Positions 46,650 to 57,938 of a stretch of 64,000 bases of DNA are shown piece by piece. Every line of letters begins with the position of its first letter. Positions within the stretch are counted from its first letter, which is position 1. Source of the stretch: Cacajao melanocephalus (lineage: Eukaryota > Chordata > Mammalia > Primates > Pitheciidae); assembly GCA_963573385.1 (NCBI GenBank), contig CAUYLG010038413.1, forward strand, positions 1 to 64,000, in the 5' to 3' direction. The notes beneath the pieces were generated by a model that did not search any database, was not told the origin of the DNA, and saw nothing but the letters and a program-made list of their open reading frames with translations. A program made the translations under genes and the position numbers.

Positions 46650-46865
46650 ATTAGGGGTTGGAGGCACTGACTCTGGAGCCAGAGGACTTGTGTCAAAATC
46701 CCAGCTCACTAACTAAGTGACACTGGACAAGTACTTAACCAGCCCGAGCCTCAGTTTCTTTCCTTGTCGATGAAATGGGGACACAACAGGGCAGTTCTCA
46801 TAGGGTTGCCATGAGGTTGGACTGATTCATTGTGTGCGAAGCACTCAGCACTCAGCACAGTGCCT
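46650..46865 (+). mobile_element. MIR SINE, near full length
   Basis: Forward MIR: 'actgactctggagccagagg', 'aaaatcccagctcactaact', 'cctcagtttctttccttgtc', 'catagggttgccatgagg'. It lies 30 bases after another full MIR in the same orientation. Confidence 0.9.
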
Positions 46866-47917
46866 ATCCCACAGCCCCAAAGACAGAAAGAGTGACAGGA
46901 AGGGTTTTTGGGCTCTGAATCACTGCATGGAGGAAGCTGCCTCCTGCTCGGCGGTGTTGGAGGTGAGCACTGGGTCCCGAGGCCTCCCACAGGGCTGGAC
47001 ACTCAGCAGAGACACAGGAAATGGTAACTGACACCAGAAGGTAGACATCGGACTGAAGTCCCACTGTGCTGATATACTCCTGGTTCTCTTCTTTCCCTGC
47101 TCAGCCCCATGGACTACTCCATGAAGGGAGGCTGGGAAGGGAGGTTGGGCTGTGTCTGCTGGAGGTTGGAGAGGAAAAGGAGGTGTGGAGTCTGTAAGTG
47201 ACTTCCCCAGGGTCACTCAGTAAGGATGGCAAGTGGGGCTCCTGGCTCCTCCAAGGCCCCCATATTCAGTGTGAGGCCCCCTCTTCTCTGGCTGCATCCC
47301 AGAGCAGCCGAGATTGACAGAGGTCGGCTGCGGTTACGGTCGGCTTCTCTGCACTTGGGGCTTGCTGTGCTCATCTCTATCCTCTCAGCGCTTTGGGCCA
47401 CTTTTATTAGGAGATCTCCTCTCAGGAGTGACATGAAACACGTCTTGAAAGGATATGGGGTTTCCGTGTTCTCCCTGTTTTGCCCATCATAACACATTTC
47501 CATTTCAATTGAGTTGCTTTTTGAGTATCACATTTCAAAACCCATAATGTTGAAGACCAGCTGGAAACACTGTTTTTGAGCTGCTGTCCTTCCTCAGCAC
47601 CTTTCCTCCTTGCCCTCCCTCCCTGGGTGTGGGGCGGCTTCTCTCCCAGGGCCCTGCTCCTCCACTTACTGCCCTGGTGGGTGTTCCCTCTCCCACTGGC
47701 CACTTCCTAGGTTTTCAAGACCTTGCACTGGCATTGCCTCCTCTGGGAAGACTGAGAAACAAGTCCTAGGCCATGGAAAGCTGGGCTCTAGCCCACTTCT
47801 GTCTGACCCAAAGCCTGAACTCTTAACTGCCTCCCTCTCCACCCTCCATCAGGACCCCGGAAGATGGAGTTGATGACGATGGTGGAAATGGCAGTGGTGT
47901 AGCTAAAGAAGCGGAGA
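46866..47917. other. unique DNA
   Basis: No clear repeat except a MIR-like tail at about 47,190-47,220. The 88-codon plus frame at 47226-47492 has a hydrophobic stretch ('LGLAVLISILSALWATF') that could span a membrane, but nothing else supports a gene. Confidence 0.4.
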
Positions 47918-48078
47918 TGATAAGTTGAATTGTGTCCCTTCTACCACCAAAAAATACATGTTCAAGCCCTAACCCTCAATACCTTGGAATGTGACTTTAT
48001 TTGAAAATAGGTCCTTTACAGAGGTAATCCAATTAAAATGAGATCATTAGGGTGCGCCCTAATCCAACATGACTGATG
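47918..48078 (+). mobile_element. MaLR-type LTR, piece 1 of 3
   Basis: 'ttgaattgtgtcccttctac', 'gttcaagccctaaccctcaa', 'cagaggtaatccaattaaaa', 'ggtgcgccctaatccaacat'. The LTR is broken by Alu insertions and resumes at 48679 and 49206. Confidence 0.88.
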
Positions 48079-48079
48079 C

Positions 48080-48543
<464 letters not shown>

Positions 48544-48678
48544 TAATTTTGTATTTTTAATAGAGATGGGGTTTCTTTACGTTGGTCAGGCTGGTCTCGA
48601 ACTCCCGACTTCGGGTGATCCACCCATCTTGTCTCCCAAAGTGCTGGGATTACAGGTGTGAGCCACTGTGCCTGGCCA
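48544..48678 (-). mobile_element. Alu SINE (AluS-like), outer copy, part 2
   Basis: Continues the outer Alu from 'taattttgtatttttaatag' to 'cctggcc'. Collinear with part 1. Confidence 0.95.
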
Positions 48679-49188
<510 letters not shown>

Positions 49189-49245
49189 CAAAATACTGTT
49201 GTTTTAATTGTACCTTATTGCAGCAGCCTGGGCAAACTAAAGCAG
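49189..49245 (+). mobile_element. MaLR-type LTR, piece 3 of 3
   Basis: 'ttaattgtaccttattgcag', 'cagcctgggcaaactaaagc': the end of the LTR that started at 47918. Confidence 0.85.
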
Positions 49246-49329
49246 TGATGATGACAAAAAGGTGGTGACAGTTGTAAGGGACTGTGCAGAGATGCAGCTG
49301 GGAAGGGGCTGCACAGGCCAGAACCAGCC

Positions 49330-49575
49330 CCCCTCTCATCTGGGTGAGGTCACATGACCAGTTCTCACTGGTGGGTTGGGGGAAGTGATGTGTGTGTCTC
49401 TTTTGGCCAAGGTCATTAAGAAGCAGGTGTGGTTTCTCCACTCTCTCTTTTCCCTCTGCTAGGGGAAGCAGAAGAATCTGAGGCCTTGGAGGAAGGCAGA
49501 GCCATGAACCATAGATAAAAGGAGCCTGGATCCCTGAATCACTGTGTGGAGCGATGCCACAGGCTAGCCAGCAGT
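49330..49575 (+). mobile_element. MaLR/MLT1-like LTR fragment
   Basis: 'tgaggtcacatgaccagttc', 'ggaagtgatgtgtgtgtctc', 'ggcagagccatgaaccatag', 'gagcctggatccctgaatca', 'ctgtgtggagcgatgcc'. Old LTR fragment, incomplete. Confidence 0.65.
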
Positions 49576-49679
49576 GTTGGAGGAGAGCATGGAGGTGGGG
49601 GAGGGTGAGGGAAGGTGGGAGGCTTGATGTGGCACTGACAGTGCAGTGAGTGAGTGCACAATGGGAAGATCTAACTTAG

Positions 49680-50150
49680 CCTGGGGATCAGGAAAGGCTT
49701 CCCAGAGGGGATGATGCCTGTGCGAGGTCTCGAAAAAGTAGAAAGTGCACTAGGCATAGGAAACAGCATGAGCAGAGGCCAGAGGAGAGAACCTGGTGCA
49801 ATGGGGACCTTGAGATGGGCTGTGATAGGGAGAGGCAAGGTCAGAGGTCAGAGAAGTAAATGCAAGATGGGTCATGGTGGCCTTGGTGCCATGTGCGGGA
49901 GTTTGGGAATCACTCTGGGTGGCCATTAAATGCTTTTTTGAGCAGAAGAATCATCCAGTAATATTTTGTGCATTAGAGCCCCCTCTCACTGCTGGTGCGG
50001 GGCTGGATTAGGGATGGAGAGACTGAGAAGAGTGTGGCCAGGATAGCGGCTGGCCCAGAGGACCAGGGCCGAGGGCACAGTGCAGAACTCCAGCAGAAGG
50101 GGAGGGGAGTCAGGATTTAGAGCTAACAGGTCTTGATGATTGGTTTCAGG
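49680..50150 (-). mobile_element. L2 LINE internal fragment
   Basis: Reverse L2: 'ggaaaggcttcccagagggg', 'gcatgagcagaggccagagg', 'tggccttggtgccatgtg', 'aatcactctgggtggccat'. Moderately preserved. Confidence 0.7.
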
Positions 50151-50419
50151 GCAGAGTGAGAGGAAAGAAGAAAGGAAGGGTGATGCGCAGGTTTTGGGCC
50201 TGGGGTGCTGGGGCCACGTCTGAGATACAGGCACAGGAGGAGGAGGAGGAGCAGGACTTGGACAGTGTCTTTCGTCTGGGCCTGTTTCCCCAGTTACGGT
50301 TATGTGTCCACAATTACACAGACATAGGTGATACATAGGCCAATAGGTGGATTAGTAGGAGGGAACAGGAAGAGCAAATGCACAGAGGCAGGGGCTTCAG
50401 AATGAGTGGCAGGTTTTGC
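50151..50419. other. unique DNA
   Basis: Short stretch with a GGA repeat ('caggaggaggaggaggagc' at about 50,236). No gene. Confidence 0.5.
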
Positions 50420-50570
50420 TTGTGGAACATCTGTCTCCTCCCCTGGGGTGGGGGCAGTTATGCCCGTCTTGTTCACCACTGTATCCCTAACAACGGAGCC
50501 TGGCACATAATAGACACTCAATTAATGCTTGTGGGTGAATGGGAAAATGAATGAACAAATGAACTGCAGG
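50420..50570 (+). mobile_element. L2 LINE 3' end
   Basis: Forward L2 end: 'cgtcttgttcaccactgtat', 'ccctaacaacggagcctggc', 'acataatagacactcaatta', then a TGAA-like end. Confidence 0.85.
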
Positions 50571-50916
50571 TTGTTTGATTTGGCTGGAGCCCAGACAAGT
50601 GGCAGGGACTCCTAGGATGATCAAATGGGGCCATTTCATCGGAGATCTTGATTGCCTGGTGGGCTTATTTTTTATTCCATCAGTGATGGGTTTGAGCTGA
50701 GGCAAGGCATGATGAGAAGAGACAGCCAAGTCCAGCAGCACGGCTCGGTTGGCTGCTTGGGAACTGAGGAGAGGGATGTCATTGGTCCACAGCCCTTTAT
50801 CAGTCTTTGGTAATATCACAGTCTCCTGGAGTTCCCTGGTGGGTGACAATAAAGAAGAATGACAGTGGGTCTGGTCTGCTTCTCCCCATGCTAGCAGTGG
50901 AAAGAAATCGCTTCTT
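50571..50916. other. unique DNA
   Basis: No repeat or gene recognised. Confidence 0.45.
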
Positions 50917-51063
50917 GGCCGGGCGCGGTGGCTCACGCCTGTAATCCAAGGATTTTGGAGGCTAAGGCGGGCGGATCACCTGAGGTTGGGAGTTCAAGAC
51001 CAGCCTGACCAACGTGGTGAAACCCCATCTTAAAAAAAAAAAAAAGTTAAAAAAAACAAAAAA
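50917..51063 (+). mobile_element. Alu left-arm-only insertion
   Basis: 'ggccgggcgcggtggctcac' to 'aaaccccatcttaaaaaa': only the first Alu arm followed directly by an A tail. Imperfect duplication 'gaaagaaatcgcttct' before and 'gaaagcaattgcttct' after. Either a FLAM-like monomer or an Alu RNA primed at its middle A stretch. CpG-rich and little decayed. Confidence 0.92.
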
Positions 51064-51834
51064 GAAAGCAATTGCTTCTCCCCGCTCCAGAGCCAGGTTC
51101 TGTTCTCTGCTTCCCCTCAGGTTCCAAATGGGGCAGCGGCTTACCTTCCTGTTTCCAGCAAAGTCAGTCACCCTGTGAGGAGCAGCTCCATCCATCTCAC
51201 CTGGAGCCAATCAGCCTTCTGCCCAATGTCCAGAGTAGAACCCAGGGAGACAGGCTGTGTTCCTGACACCTGCTGGCCTCTGCCTGCCTTCTCCCTTTGA
51301 AGGAGAAGCAGCTCGCATGCGTTCCATCCGTGCTGGACAGAGCCAGCTGGGGGCCCTCGCTGCAGCCAGGGTTGCTCCTATGGCCAGGCACTGGGGAGCA
51401 TATGCGGGTTCCTCCCTGGATGTGTCCCTCTGGAGGCAAGGAGTACTGGCAAATGATGCCAACCCAGGCACACCCTTAGAGCCAGGCTGGGTGTCACAGC
51501 AAACTCTGGTGCTCGCCACTCTGTAGCCAGCACAAAGGCAAGTGGCCAAGGGGAGATGAACGAGCATCTCACATGGGTCCCTCCTTTCACTCCTCATTGC
51601 CCTGCCCATGTCAGGTCCCTGTGGACTCCCACACAGACCTCCCGCCCCCCAGGACCTGCCCTCCTGCTGCTGCCATATGCTGTTTCTCAGACACAGCCCT
51701 GACCACATCAGCCTGTTGCTTAGGAACATTTGAAGGCTCTTCTACCAAACGGAGCCACTCAGCCTAATGGTTGAGGTGGACCTTGATGAGGGGTCCTCAC
51801 TGACAGTCTCGCTTTGGGGCTGTGCAGTGCAGTG
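51064..51834. other. unique GC-rich DNA
   Basis: No repeat. The 172-codon minus frame (51211-51729) overlaps several opposite and shifted frames and has no known domain. Confidence 0.45.
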
Positions 51835-52055
51835 GTGACGTCTCATACTGGGAAGCCGGGTTACCTTGGTCACAACTTTGGCTTGGCCGTGGCTCCGAAG
51901 GAGTTATTTAGCTTCTCTGAGCCTCAGTTTCCTCATCTATAAACTAGAGACAGTAATGTAGACTTCATAGAATTATGAGAATAAATGAGTTAGTATATAT
52001 AGAATGCTTAGAGCAATGCTTGGAACACAGAAACCTCTTGGTATGTGCTTATTCA
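51835..52055 (+). mobile_element. MIR SINE, near full length
   Basis: Forward MIR: 'gagttatttagcttctctga', 'gcctcagtttcctcatctat', 'aattatgagaataaatgagt', 'gcttagagcaatgcttgg'. Confidence 0.9.
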
Positions 52056-52073
52056 TGGGATCTGTTAGTTGTT

Positions 52074-52128
52074 TCTCTCCCTCCTCCTCATCCTCCTTCT
52101 CCTCCTCCCTTTTTCTCTTCTTTCTTCT
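52074..52128 (+). repeat. pyrimidine-rich (TCC)n tract
   Basis: 'tctccctcctcctcatcctc' and onward. Low complexity; nearby frames are shadows. Confidence 0.85.
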
Positions 52129-52539
52129 TGACTGAGGAGGATATTTTCCTTCTGAGAGCAGTCCCTTCTCACCCACCCGCCCACCCTCCCCTTGGACTTC
52201 CCACTTAGATGAGCCAATGCATTTCCTTTTAAGTTTAGCGAGGATGCGTTAAGTTTTCTGTCACTTGCAACCAGAGAGCCCTGACCTACAAAGCGGAATC
52301 TGCCTCCGCAGCTGCGCCCATCCTCTTCTGTTCCAGGTCTTGAACCTTCTGCACCAGCCTCGCTGACTGGCCCCTCAAACGGGTACCATTCCAAACTCTG
52401 GGCCTTGGTTCTTATAGTGCCCTGGTTCTTGTAGTGCCCTCTGTTTGGAATGTCCCTCTCTCAAATTCTTGGTTTGCCCAAATGCTGCAAGTCCTTCAGT
52501 GCGCTGGTAAAACCCATGAACCCTGTAAGCAGAGCACAG
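52129..52539. other. unique DNA with possible L2 piece
   Basis: An 18-bp near-tandem duplication ('ggttcttatagtgccct' / 'ggttcttgtagtgccct', about 52,407-52,440) precedes 'gtttggaatgtccctctctc', which resembles a forward L2. No gene. Confidence 0.45.
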
Positions 52540-52765
52540 AGGAAAGAAATGGACTTTGGCATGAGAGAGGAATGAGTTTTATCCCTGCTCCGCCCCTTAC
52601 TTGCTGAAGGAGCACAGACTCATTATTTAACCTCCAGTTCATGTATCTGATATGTGCAGATGATACCACCAACCCCCACCCTGCACCCCAGAGTTCTTAA
52701 GTGGACTGAATGTGAGAATTCATGAGAAGGGCCTGGTGCACTGTGGGTGCCTAATAATTGCTGGC
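52540..52765 (+). mobile_element. MIR SINE
   Basis: Forward MIR: 'aaatggactttggcatgaga', 'ttttatccctgctccgcccc', 'actcattatttaacctcc', 'agggcctggtgcactgtggg'. Confidence 0.8.
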
Positions 52766-52974
52766 TGACACAGTCAGTGCTGGGCTGACTTACTCCAGCT
52801 CTGTCCCCAGCACTTCACCTCCAGAAGGGCAGGCAGGAACCCCAGGGAAATCTTACCAGCAGCCTAGCCTTGGGAAAAAGAAATAGAAAATATTCTAATT
52901 CCAAAGAGTAAATGTCAGAGTCGTGGGAAGGATTTTGAGGTTCTGAAAATAAACACAGCCACTGAAAGGAAGGA

Positions 52975-53145
52975 GGTAGAGAAAGGAGGGGGTGGAGGTG
53001 GAGGACTGGAGTGAGAGGCAGAGAGGAGAGGCCAAGTGTGGGAGAGGCAGAGAGACAGAAAGAGATAGAGAGACAGAGAGGGAGATGGAGAGAAAGAAAG
53101 AGAGACAAAGAGACACAGAGACAAAGAGAGAGAGACTCTCTCTGT
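52975..53145 (+). repeat. purine-rich (GA)n tract
   Basis: GA-rich with scattered C and T, ending in an 'agagagag-a-ctctctct' self-complementary turn (53127-53143), where the purine strand switches to pyrimidine. Confidence 0.9.
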
Positions 53146-53974
53146 CCTGTCCTGGACTTTGCTTAAGGACCCCAACAAAGAAACCTCAGAACCCACCATG
53201 TAAACTGTGAGCTGACGTGGTCAGGCTTGCAGAGAGGCGGCCGGCAGGATGCTTCCACATGGCCGACGTGCTTTGTTTCCCCCTTAAAATGTCTTTTGAA
53301 AAAAATATAATGAGTTGGCAAAGTTTAAAAGTGAGATTTTACATGCAAAAATCTGATTTCCTTTTCTCTTGGAAAATCAGGAGGTCAGGCTACACTGGGC
53401 ATGGCATGGACAATGGGCTGGAGCAGCAGCCTCTGCCTCCACAGGGAGCTGGGGGCGCTCCTGAGCACCCCTGGCTCTGAGGGTGAGCACAGCGTCATGT
53501 GTACCCTGCTGTGTTCCTTGCGCCCACCCAGTGATCCTTGGACCCCTGGGGGATTCCAGGCAGCAACCTGGACCCAAGGAGCAAAAGCTAAGACCTGCTG
53601 GGCTCTGAGGTTCTATGACCTTCTCAGCTCAAATGGTGACAAAACAGTCTTCCTCCCCTTCACTTCCCGTCCCATTGCTCCACCAGAAACAGCAAGAGCG
53701 CTGGGCAGGCTCACCGTATCCCTGAAGCCGCCAGGCTTCACAGGAGCAGTGGCTGGTGGAGGACCTTCCCTGTCCTTAGCTGGCTCCAAGGCCCCTTGCC
53801 ACCGCTGTTCTCTTCTCTGGATTCCGCTGTGAGGGTGGGAATTCCTAGTTCTCTGTGCAAGCTGAAAGCAGACAGTCTTCTCTACTCCCAGCCAGGCCCC
53901 CAACTTCCCCACTGCTGAGGCCAACACTTGCCCCCTCCCTGTGACCCAGGTCCTAAGTAGGGCAGGAGCCAGTC
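53146..53974. other. unique DNA
   Basis: No repeat. A 143-codon plus frame (53401-53832) and a 104-codon minus frame overlap, with no recognised domain. Confidence 0.45.
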
Positions 53975-54595
53975 CCCCAGCCTTTCATCTCCCCAGTCCC
54001 TTAGCCCCATCCCCAGCTCCCAAGCCCCCACCCCTTCAGTCCCCAGTTTCCCCACCCCTCAGCCTTCCAGTTCCCTGGCCTTCCAGCCCCCTAGTCCCCC
54101 AGTCCCTAAGTCCCCCAGACTCCCAGGCCCTCAGCCCTCTAGTTCCCCAGCCCCTCAGCCCTCTAGTCCTCCAGCCCCTCAGCCCTCTAGTCCCCCAGTC
54201 CCTCAATCCCCTAGCCCCCCAGCCCCTCAGCCCTCTAGTCTCCCAGCCCCTAAACCCTCCAGCTCCTCAGCCCTCTAGTCCCCTAGTCCCCCAGCCCCTC
54301 AGCCCTCTAGTCCCCCAAACCCTCAGCCCTCTAGTCCCACAGCCCCTCAGCCTTCTAGACCCCCAGCTCCCCAGCCTCTCAGCCCTCTAGTCCCCTAGCC
54401 CCTCAGCCCTCTAGTTCCCCAGTCCCCCAGCCCCTCAGCCCTCCAGCCCCCCAACTCCTCAGTCCTCCTCCTGTGAAGCCTCCAGCTCCCCATCTCCTCA
54501 TCTTTTCAGTCCCCCAGTCCCCCAGCCCCTCAGTCTCCTAGACCTTAGCCCCTCAACCCCCCATTTCCCCGGCTCTCCAGCCTCCCATCCTGTGT
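53975..54595 (+). repeat. C-rich 24-bp minisatellite
   Basis: About 620 bp of CT-rich sequence built on 'cagccctctagtcccccagc', period about 24 with an 8-bp sub-period. As 24 is a multiple of three, the plus frame 53941-54390 stays open for 149 codons and encodes an eight-residue repeat (PQPLSPLV). The minus strand has frequent GGGG runs (G-quadruplex potential). The protein is judged a by-product: flanking frames lack any gene structure. Confidence 0.92.
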
Positions 54596-54914
54596 CATCT
54601 TCCCTCAGAGGCCTCCGGAGACACTGGACCCTGGAAGCCAGAACATGGACATCCCAGCTGAAATCAGCCAGAGGCTCCCATCACACCCTGCGCAGAGGGA
54701 TGGGGACTCATTGGGAACTGGGAGGACTGACCGCCCAGCATCGTCCACTGCACGTTTCAGCTACATCCTGATGGTGCTGGAAAGATGCCCACACATGGAA
54801 CTCTGACAGCATCATGGAGGGGCCAGGGGAACAGAGGGGAGACCTCTGGTTATTAAACTGCTCAGGGCTTTGCTTTTCCTGGCTCATTTCATTCTGTTTC
54901 TGCTTGATGGGGAT
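54596..54914. other. unique DNA
   Basis: No repeat recognised. Part of a 180-codon minus frame (54708-55250) that runs through a MIR and an L2 end, hence not a gene. Confidence 0.5.
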
Positions 54915-55060
54915 ATAACCCTCATTTAATAGTTGGGAACATAGGGTATGGGGAAGTAAAGCCCCCTGCCCAGGTTCACCCAGCCAGTGTGTGGCCAAGC
55001 AGAGCTGGATTCCATCCAGGCGTGTCTCCCTGGGAAGCCCACACTCTGTCTGGCTTCTCG
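54915..55060 (-). mobile_element. MIR SINE
   Basis: Reverse MIR: 'aatagttgggaacatagggt', 'gccccctgcccaggttcacc', 'cagagctggattccatccag'. Confidence 0.75.
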
Positions 55061-55104
55061 TGGGCTGGACTCCTGGCTGCAACAGTGTCCCTGCTGGGGA
55101 CTTT

Positions 55105-55215
55105 GGAGCTGCTGAGTACAGTGGGCCTTTGTTAGCCTTGTTCACTGCTGGGTCCCAGGGACTGTGCCTGGCACGTAGTAGGCACTCAGCAACAGTCATG
55201 GAAAAAAATGAACTA
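55105..55215 (+). mobile_element. L2 LINE 3' end
   Basis: Forward: 'ccttgttcactgctgggtcc', 'cagggactgtgcctggcacg', 'tagtaggcactcagcaacag'. Confidence 0.85.
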
Positions 55216-55418
55216 GAGGGGTTTGAAAGTACATATGTGTATATGTGCATGCCTGTTATGTAAAACTGATATGTTTATTTAGGTAAGTAAAATATCTAGA
55301 AAGAAGTGTCTCAGGGTGAGATTATAGGGCATTTCATTTTTGTTTTTGACAATTTGAAAAATTGTTTTTAGTTCCAAGTGTCCTCCAGTTCCAAGTGATG
55401 CATTGAAAATGAAAGTCC

Positions 55419-55465
55419 TTCAGATATAGTATGCACCTAAAGTAAAATAAATAAATTTAAAAAAA
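55419..55465 (+). mobile_element. 47-bp retroposed micro-insertion
   Basis: 'ttcagatatagtatgcacct' plus an A-rich tail (AATAAATAAATTTAAAAAAA type) between two perfect copies of 'gaaaatgaaagtcc' (55405-55418 and 55466-55479). Tail and 14-bp duplication are marks of L1-driven retroposition. The body is too short to name, perhaps an extremely truncated L1 3' end. Confidence 0.75.
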
Positions 55466-55496
55466 GAAAATGAAAGTCCAGTCGTGCTCTAGCTTG

Positions 55497-55930
55497 GCGT
55501 AAAATCCTTTTGTGTCTCCTCATTGCTCTCGGATGAATGCCGAAATCCCGATGTAGCCTGCAGACCTTATGTGCCCTGGCCCTGCCCGACTCCCCTCCTT
55601 CCCTGAGGTTGGAGGGAGGCAGACAGAGGCCTGTGTGGGGAGGGAAGGGCTCAGGCCCCTAGTCCTAGCCCTGCCACCCCCTCCCAGCCTCCTCCCCTAT
55701 TTACCCCTCCTTACCCCTCCCAGACCTACCTGGACTTCATCTCTTCTCTGCCTCGTTTCTGTACCTTGTTCATTTCATGTTAAATTGTAATTCCTGATTT
55801 ATATTAGGATGTCTGCTTCTCTCTCCCTGCTATGAGACAGGATTTTTTTTTTTCAGGGTGGGGGCTGTGCCTAATTCATTTCTGTGTCCTCAGCCCCTGA
55901 TGATAACTTGGCCTTTATTAAGTGTTCTGG
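55497..55930 (+). mobile_element. L2 LINE 3' half
   Basis: Forward L2: 'tgtgtctcctcattgctctc', 'atgtgccctggccctgcccg', 'ttctgtaccttgttcatttc', 'gggggctgtgcctaattcat', 'ttctgtgtcctcagcccctg'. Old but ordered. Confidence 0.75.
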
Positions 55931-55944
55931 AACGGAGCCGAACC

Positions 55945-56125
55945 AGACAGTTTGCTCCAGGCAATTTACTGCCCTTCTCTGTGCCTCAGTTTTCTCTTTG
56001 GTGAAAGGGGTGTTGGGGGGGTCCTTGAGGGCACATCTCTAAGGTCTCTCCCATTCCAGGATTGAGCCTCAGTAAAATGAGTTGTGATGACGCCTGTCTT
56101 GCTTGGTGCTGTGAGGATTTGGTGA
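55945..56125 (+). mobile_element. MIR SINE
   Basis: Forward MIR: 'gcaatttactgcccttctct', 'gtgcctcagttttctctttg', 'gctgtgaggatttggtgaaa'. Confidence 0.75.
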
Positions 56126-56299
56126 AATGTGTGTCACGTGCCCACACTGGCAGGGCTGCCACGTCCTATGGTCCACTTCTCACTCCACCCACCTCCACCC
56201 TGAAACATTTGCTGCCATTTCCTGGAAGCTGCTTGTAGCTGTCACTGGTCTAAGCTTTTCAGCAGCATTTTACCATTTTGTCCAAACAAGCCACAGTGG

Positions 56300-56450
56300 G
56301 GCTGAGATAAATGTCCTGGGTCTCCCGTCCTCCCACTGTTTAAACCTCTTCAGGGGCTCCCCCTGCTCCTATAGCAAAGACCCAGACCTCCAGCTGCTTT
56401 CAAGCCCCTGTGAGGCTCGGCTCCTGCTCCTCCCCATCCCATCCAATCCA
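56300..56450 (+). mobile_element. L2 LINE fragment
   Basis: Forward: 'taaacctcttcaggggctcc', 'caaagacccagacctccagc', 'ctcctgctcctccccatccc'. Confidence 0.65.
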
Positions 56451-56461
56451 CACCAATCCAG

Positions 56462-56572
56462 GTATGGAAACTGAGGCTCTGAGAGGTGATGAGACTTGCC
56501 TGAGGCCACTCCATCTGGGGATGGCAGAGCCAGACTCAAACCCAGGACTGTTAGGATTTGTTCCTGGGGCTC
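56462..56572 (-). mobile_element. MIR SINE
   Basis: Reverse MIR: 'tatggaaactgaggctctga', 'gaggtgatgagacttgcctg', 'gcagagccagactcaaaccc'. Confidence 0.88.
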
Positions 56573-57489
56573 GTCCAGCCCTGGTGATTAGTGCCCATTC
56601 AGTAGGCCTCTTAACAGCTGGCAGAGACACTTCTTCCCTGTATCTGAGTCACCCATGGCCACACACTTCTCACGGTGGTAAAATTTGCCCAGCAAAGGGC
56701 AGTTATTGACCTGAGTGCCAGAGTGAGCAGACATCCCTGAGACCGCCCACCCTCCGTCTCCTGCAGGTCTGCCCTGAGCTCTGGCCCACCCTGGCTGGCT
56801 CCCCTGATTTCTCATCTATTGATTTAGAAAGAACCCTGTGGGGGATGCAGGAGGCTCTGATCTGTGGCTTTGTGTTTGCCAAGGCCACTGGAGCCCTTGA
56901 AGGGGATTAGAAATTCATTACCACTGTGATTTGGGTCCCAGCCTGAGGCCCATGTGGACATTCCCTGGGCTCCTCATTAAAGAGTGAATAGGCTGGTTTT
57001 GGAGGGTCTGAGGACAGTGCAGCCAGTGTGGCTCTTCCGCCTGTTGCTGGGTCTTTCAGGGTATCTAATCGTGAGAATGCTGGTGTCTCTGAGCATCAAG
57101 GTCTGAGGACGCCTGGCTGGGCAGCTTTGCTGGTGTAGACGCCCCCCAGAGTCCAGCTTACCCTGTGACAACATTGGCCCATCAACAAAAGCTGAGGGCA
57201 GAGGGGAGCTCCCTGTCTTCCTGTCATCTCCTGGGGCTCTTCCTGCAACAATAGCCTACACACTGTCAGGATCCCAGACCAGCCAAGCACCGATGAGCTG
57301 GGACTCTAGGCACATCCCCCTTCTCTCCTCCCTTATTCACCAAGGATGGGCAGGAAGCCCTGAGGCCCTGAATTGGGGACATATGGGCTTACGAATCAGG
57401 GAACTCACCCCAGGGGCTCCAGCATGATGGGGAAGGACAAGCATGATGCCGACTGTTATGCTCCGTTGGGTGGGTTAGCATGGGTTTGT
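56573..57489. other. unique DNA
   Basis: About 900 bp with no clear repeat and no supported exon. Confidence 0.5.
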
Positions 57490-57611
57490 ATTTTGGCAGC
57501 ATTGAAGTGACACAGTTAAGTGTCAGAGGCTCTTGGGCTCTGAGATCCGGCTGTGCCATTGATTGGCTATGGGACTTTGGGCAAGTGTTGTATGCTGAGC
57601 CTCAGTTTTCT
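57490..57611 (+). mobile_element. MIR SINE, left part
   Basis: Forward MIR: 'ctgtgccattgattggctat', 'gggactttgggcaagtgttg', 'gagcctcagttttc'. Interrupted by the Alu-plus-microsatellite insertion; it continues at 58038. Confidence 0.88.
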
Positions 57612-57938
57612 TTCCTTCCTTCCTTCCTTCCTTCCTTCCTTCCTTCCTTCCTTCCTTCCTTCCTTCCTTCCCTTTCTTCTTTCTTTCTTTCTCTTTCTTT
57701 CTTTCTTCCTTTCTTTTCTTTTTTTTCTTTCTTTCTTTTCTTTCCTTCCTTCCTTCCTTCCTTCCTTCCTTCCTTCCTTCCTTCCTTCCTTCCTCCCTCC
57801 CTCCCTCCCTCCCTTCCTCCCTTCCTCCCTCCTTTCTTTCTCTCTTTCTCTCTTTCCTTTCCTTTCCTTTCCTTTCCTTTCCTTTCCTTTCCTTTCCTTT
57901 CCTTTCCTTTCCTTTCCTTTCCTTTCCTTTCTTTTTTT
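57606..57938 (+). repeat. 333-nt pure pyrimidine microsatellite
   Basis: Not a single A or G in 333 bases: (TTCC)n to about 57,672, then TTTC-rich, again (TTCC)n to about 57,793, (CTCC)n, TTTCTC, and finally (CCTTT)n to 57,930. It lies where an Alu's poly(A) tail would be (minus strand), so it is an expanded Alu tail. The Phe/Leu/Pro/Ser and Lys/Glu/Arg/Gly frames across it (57480-58137 plus; 57567-58015 minus) are shadows. Confidence 0.97.

Noticed and set aside
46650..46865. tRNA-like internal promoter elements
   Set aside because: They belong to a MIR, whose 5' part is tRNA-derived; too decayed to call an RNA gene.
47226..47492. Small membrane protein with one hydrophobic stretch
   Set aside because: A single hydrophobic run in an 88-codon frame is weak evidence, with no other support.
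51211..51729. 172-codon minus-strand ORF
   Set aside because: Overlaps several equally long frames in other phases; typical of GC-rich non-coding DNA.
53941..54390. Pro-rich 149-codon protein
   Set aside because: Direct translation of a 24-bp minisatellite; the open frame follows from the period being a multiple of three.
54708..55250. 180-codon minus-strand ORF
   Set aside because: Crosses a MIR and an L2 end; no domain.
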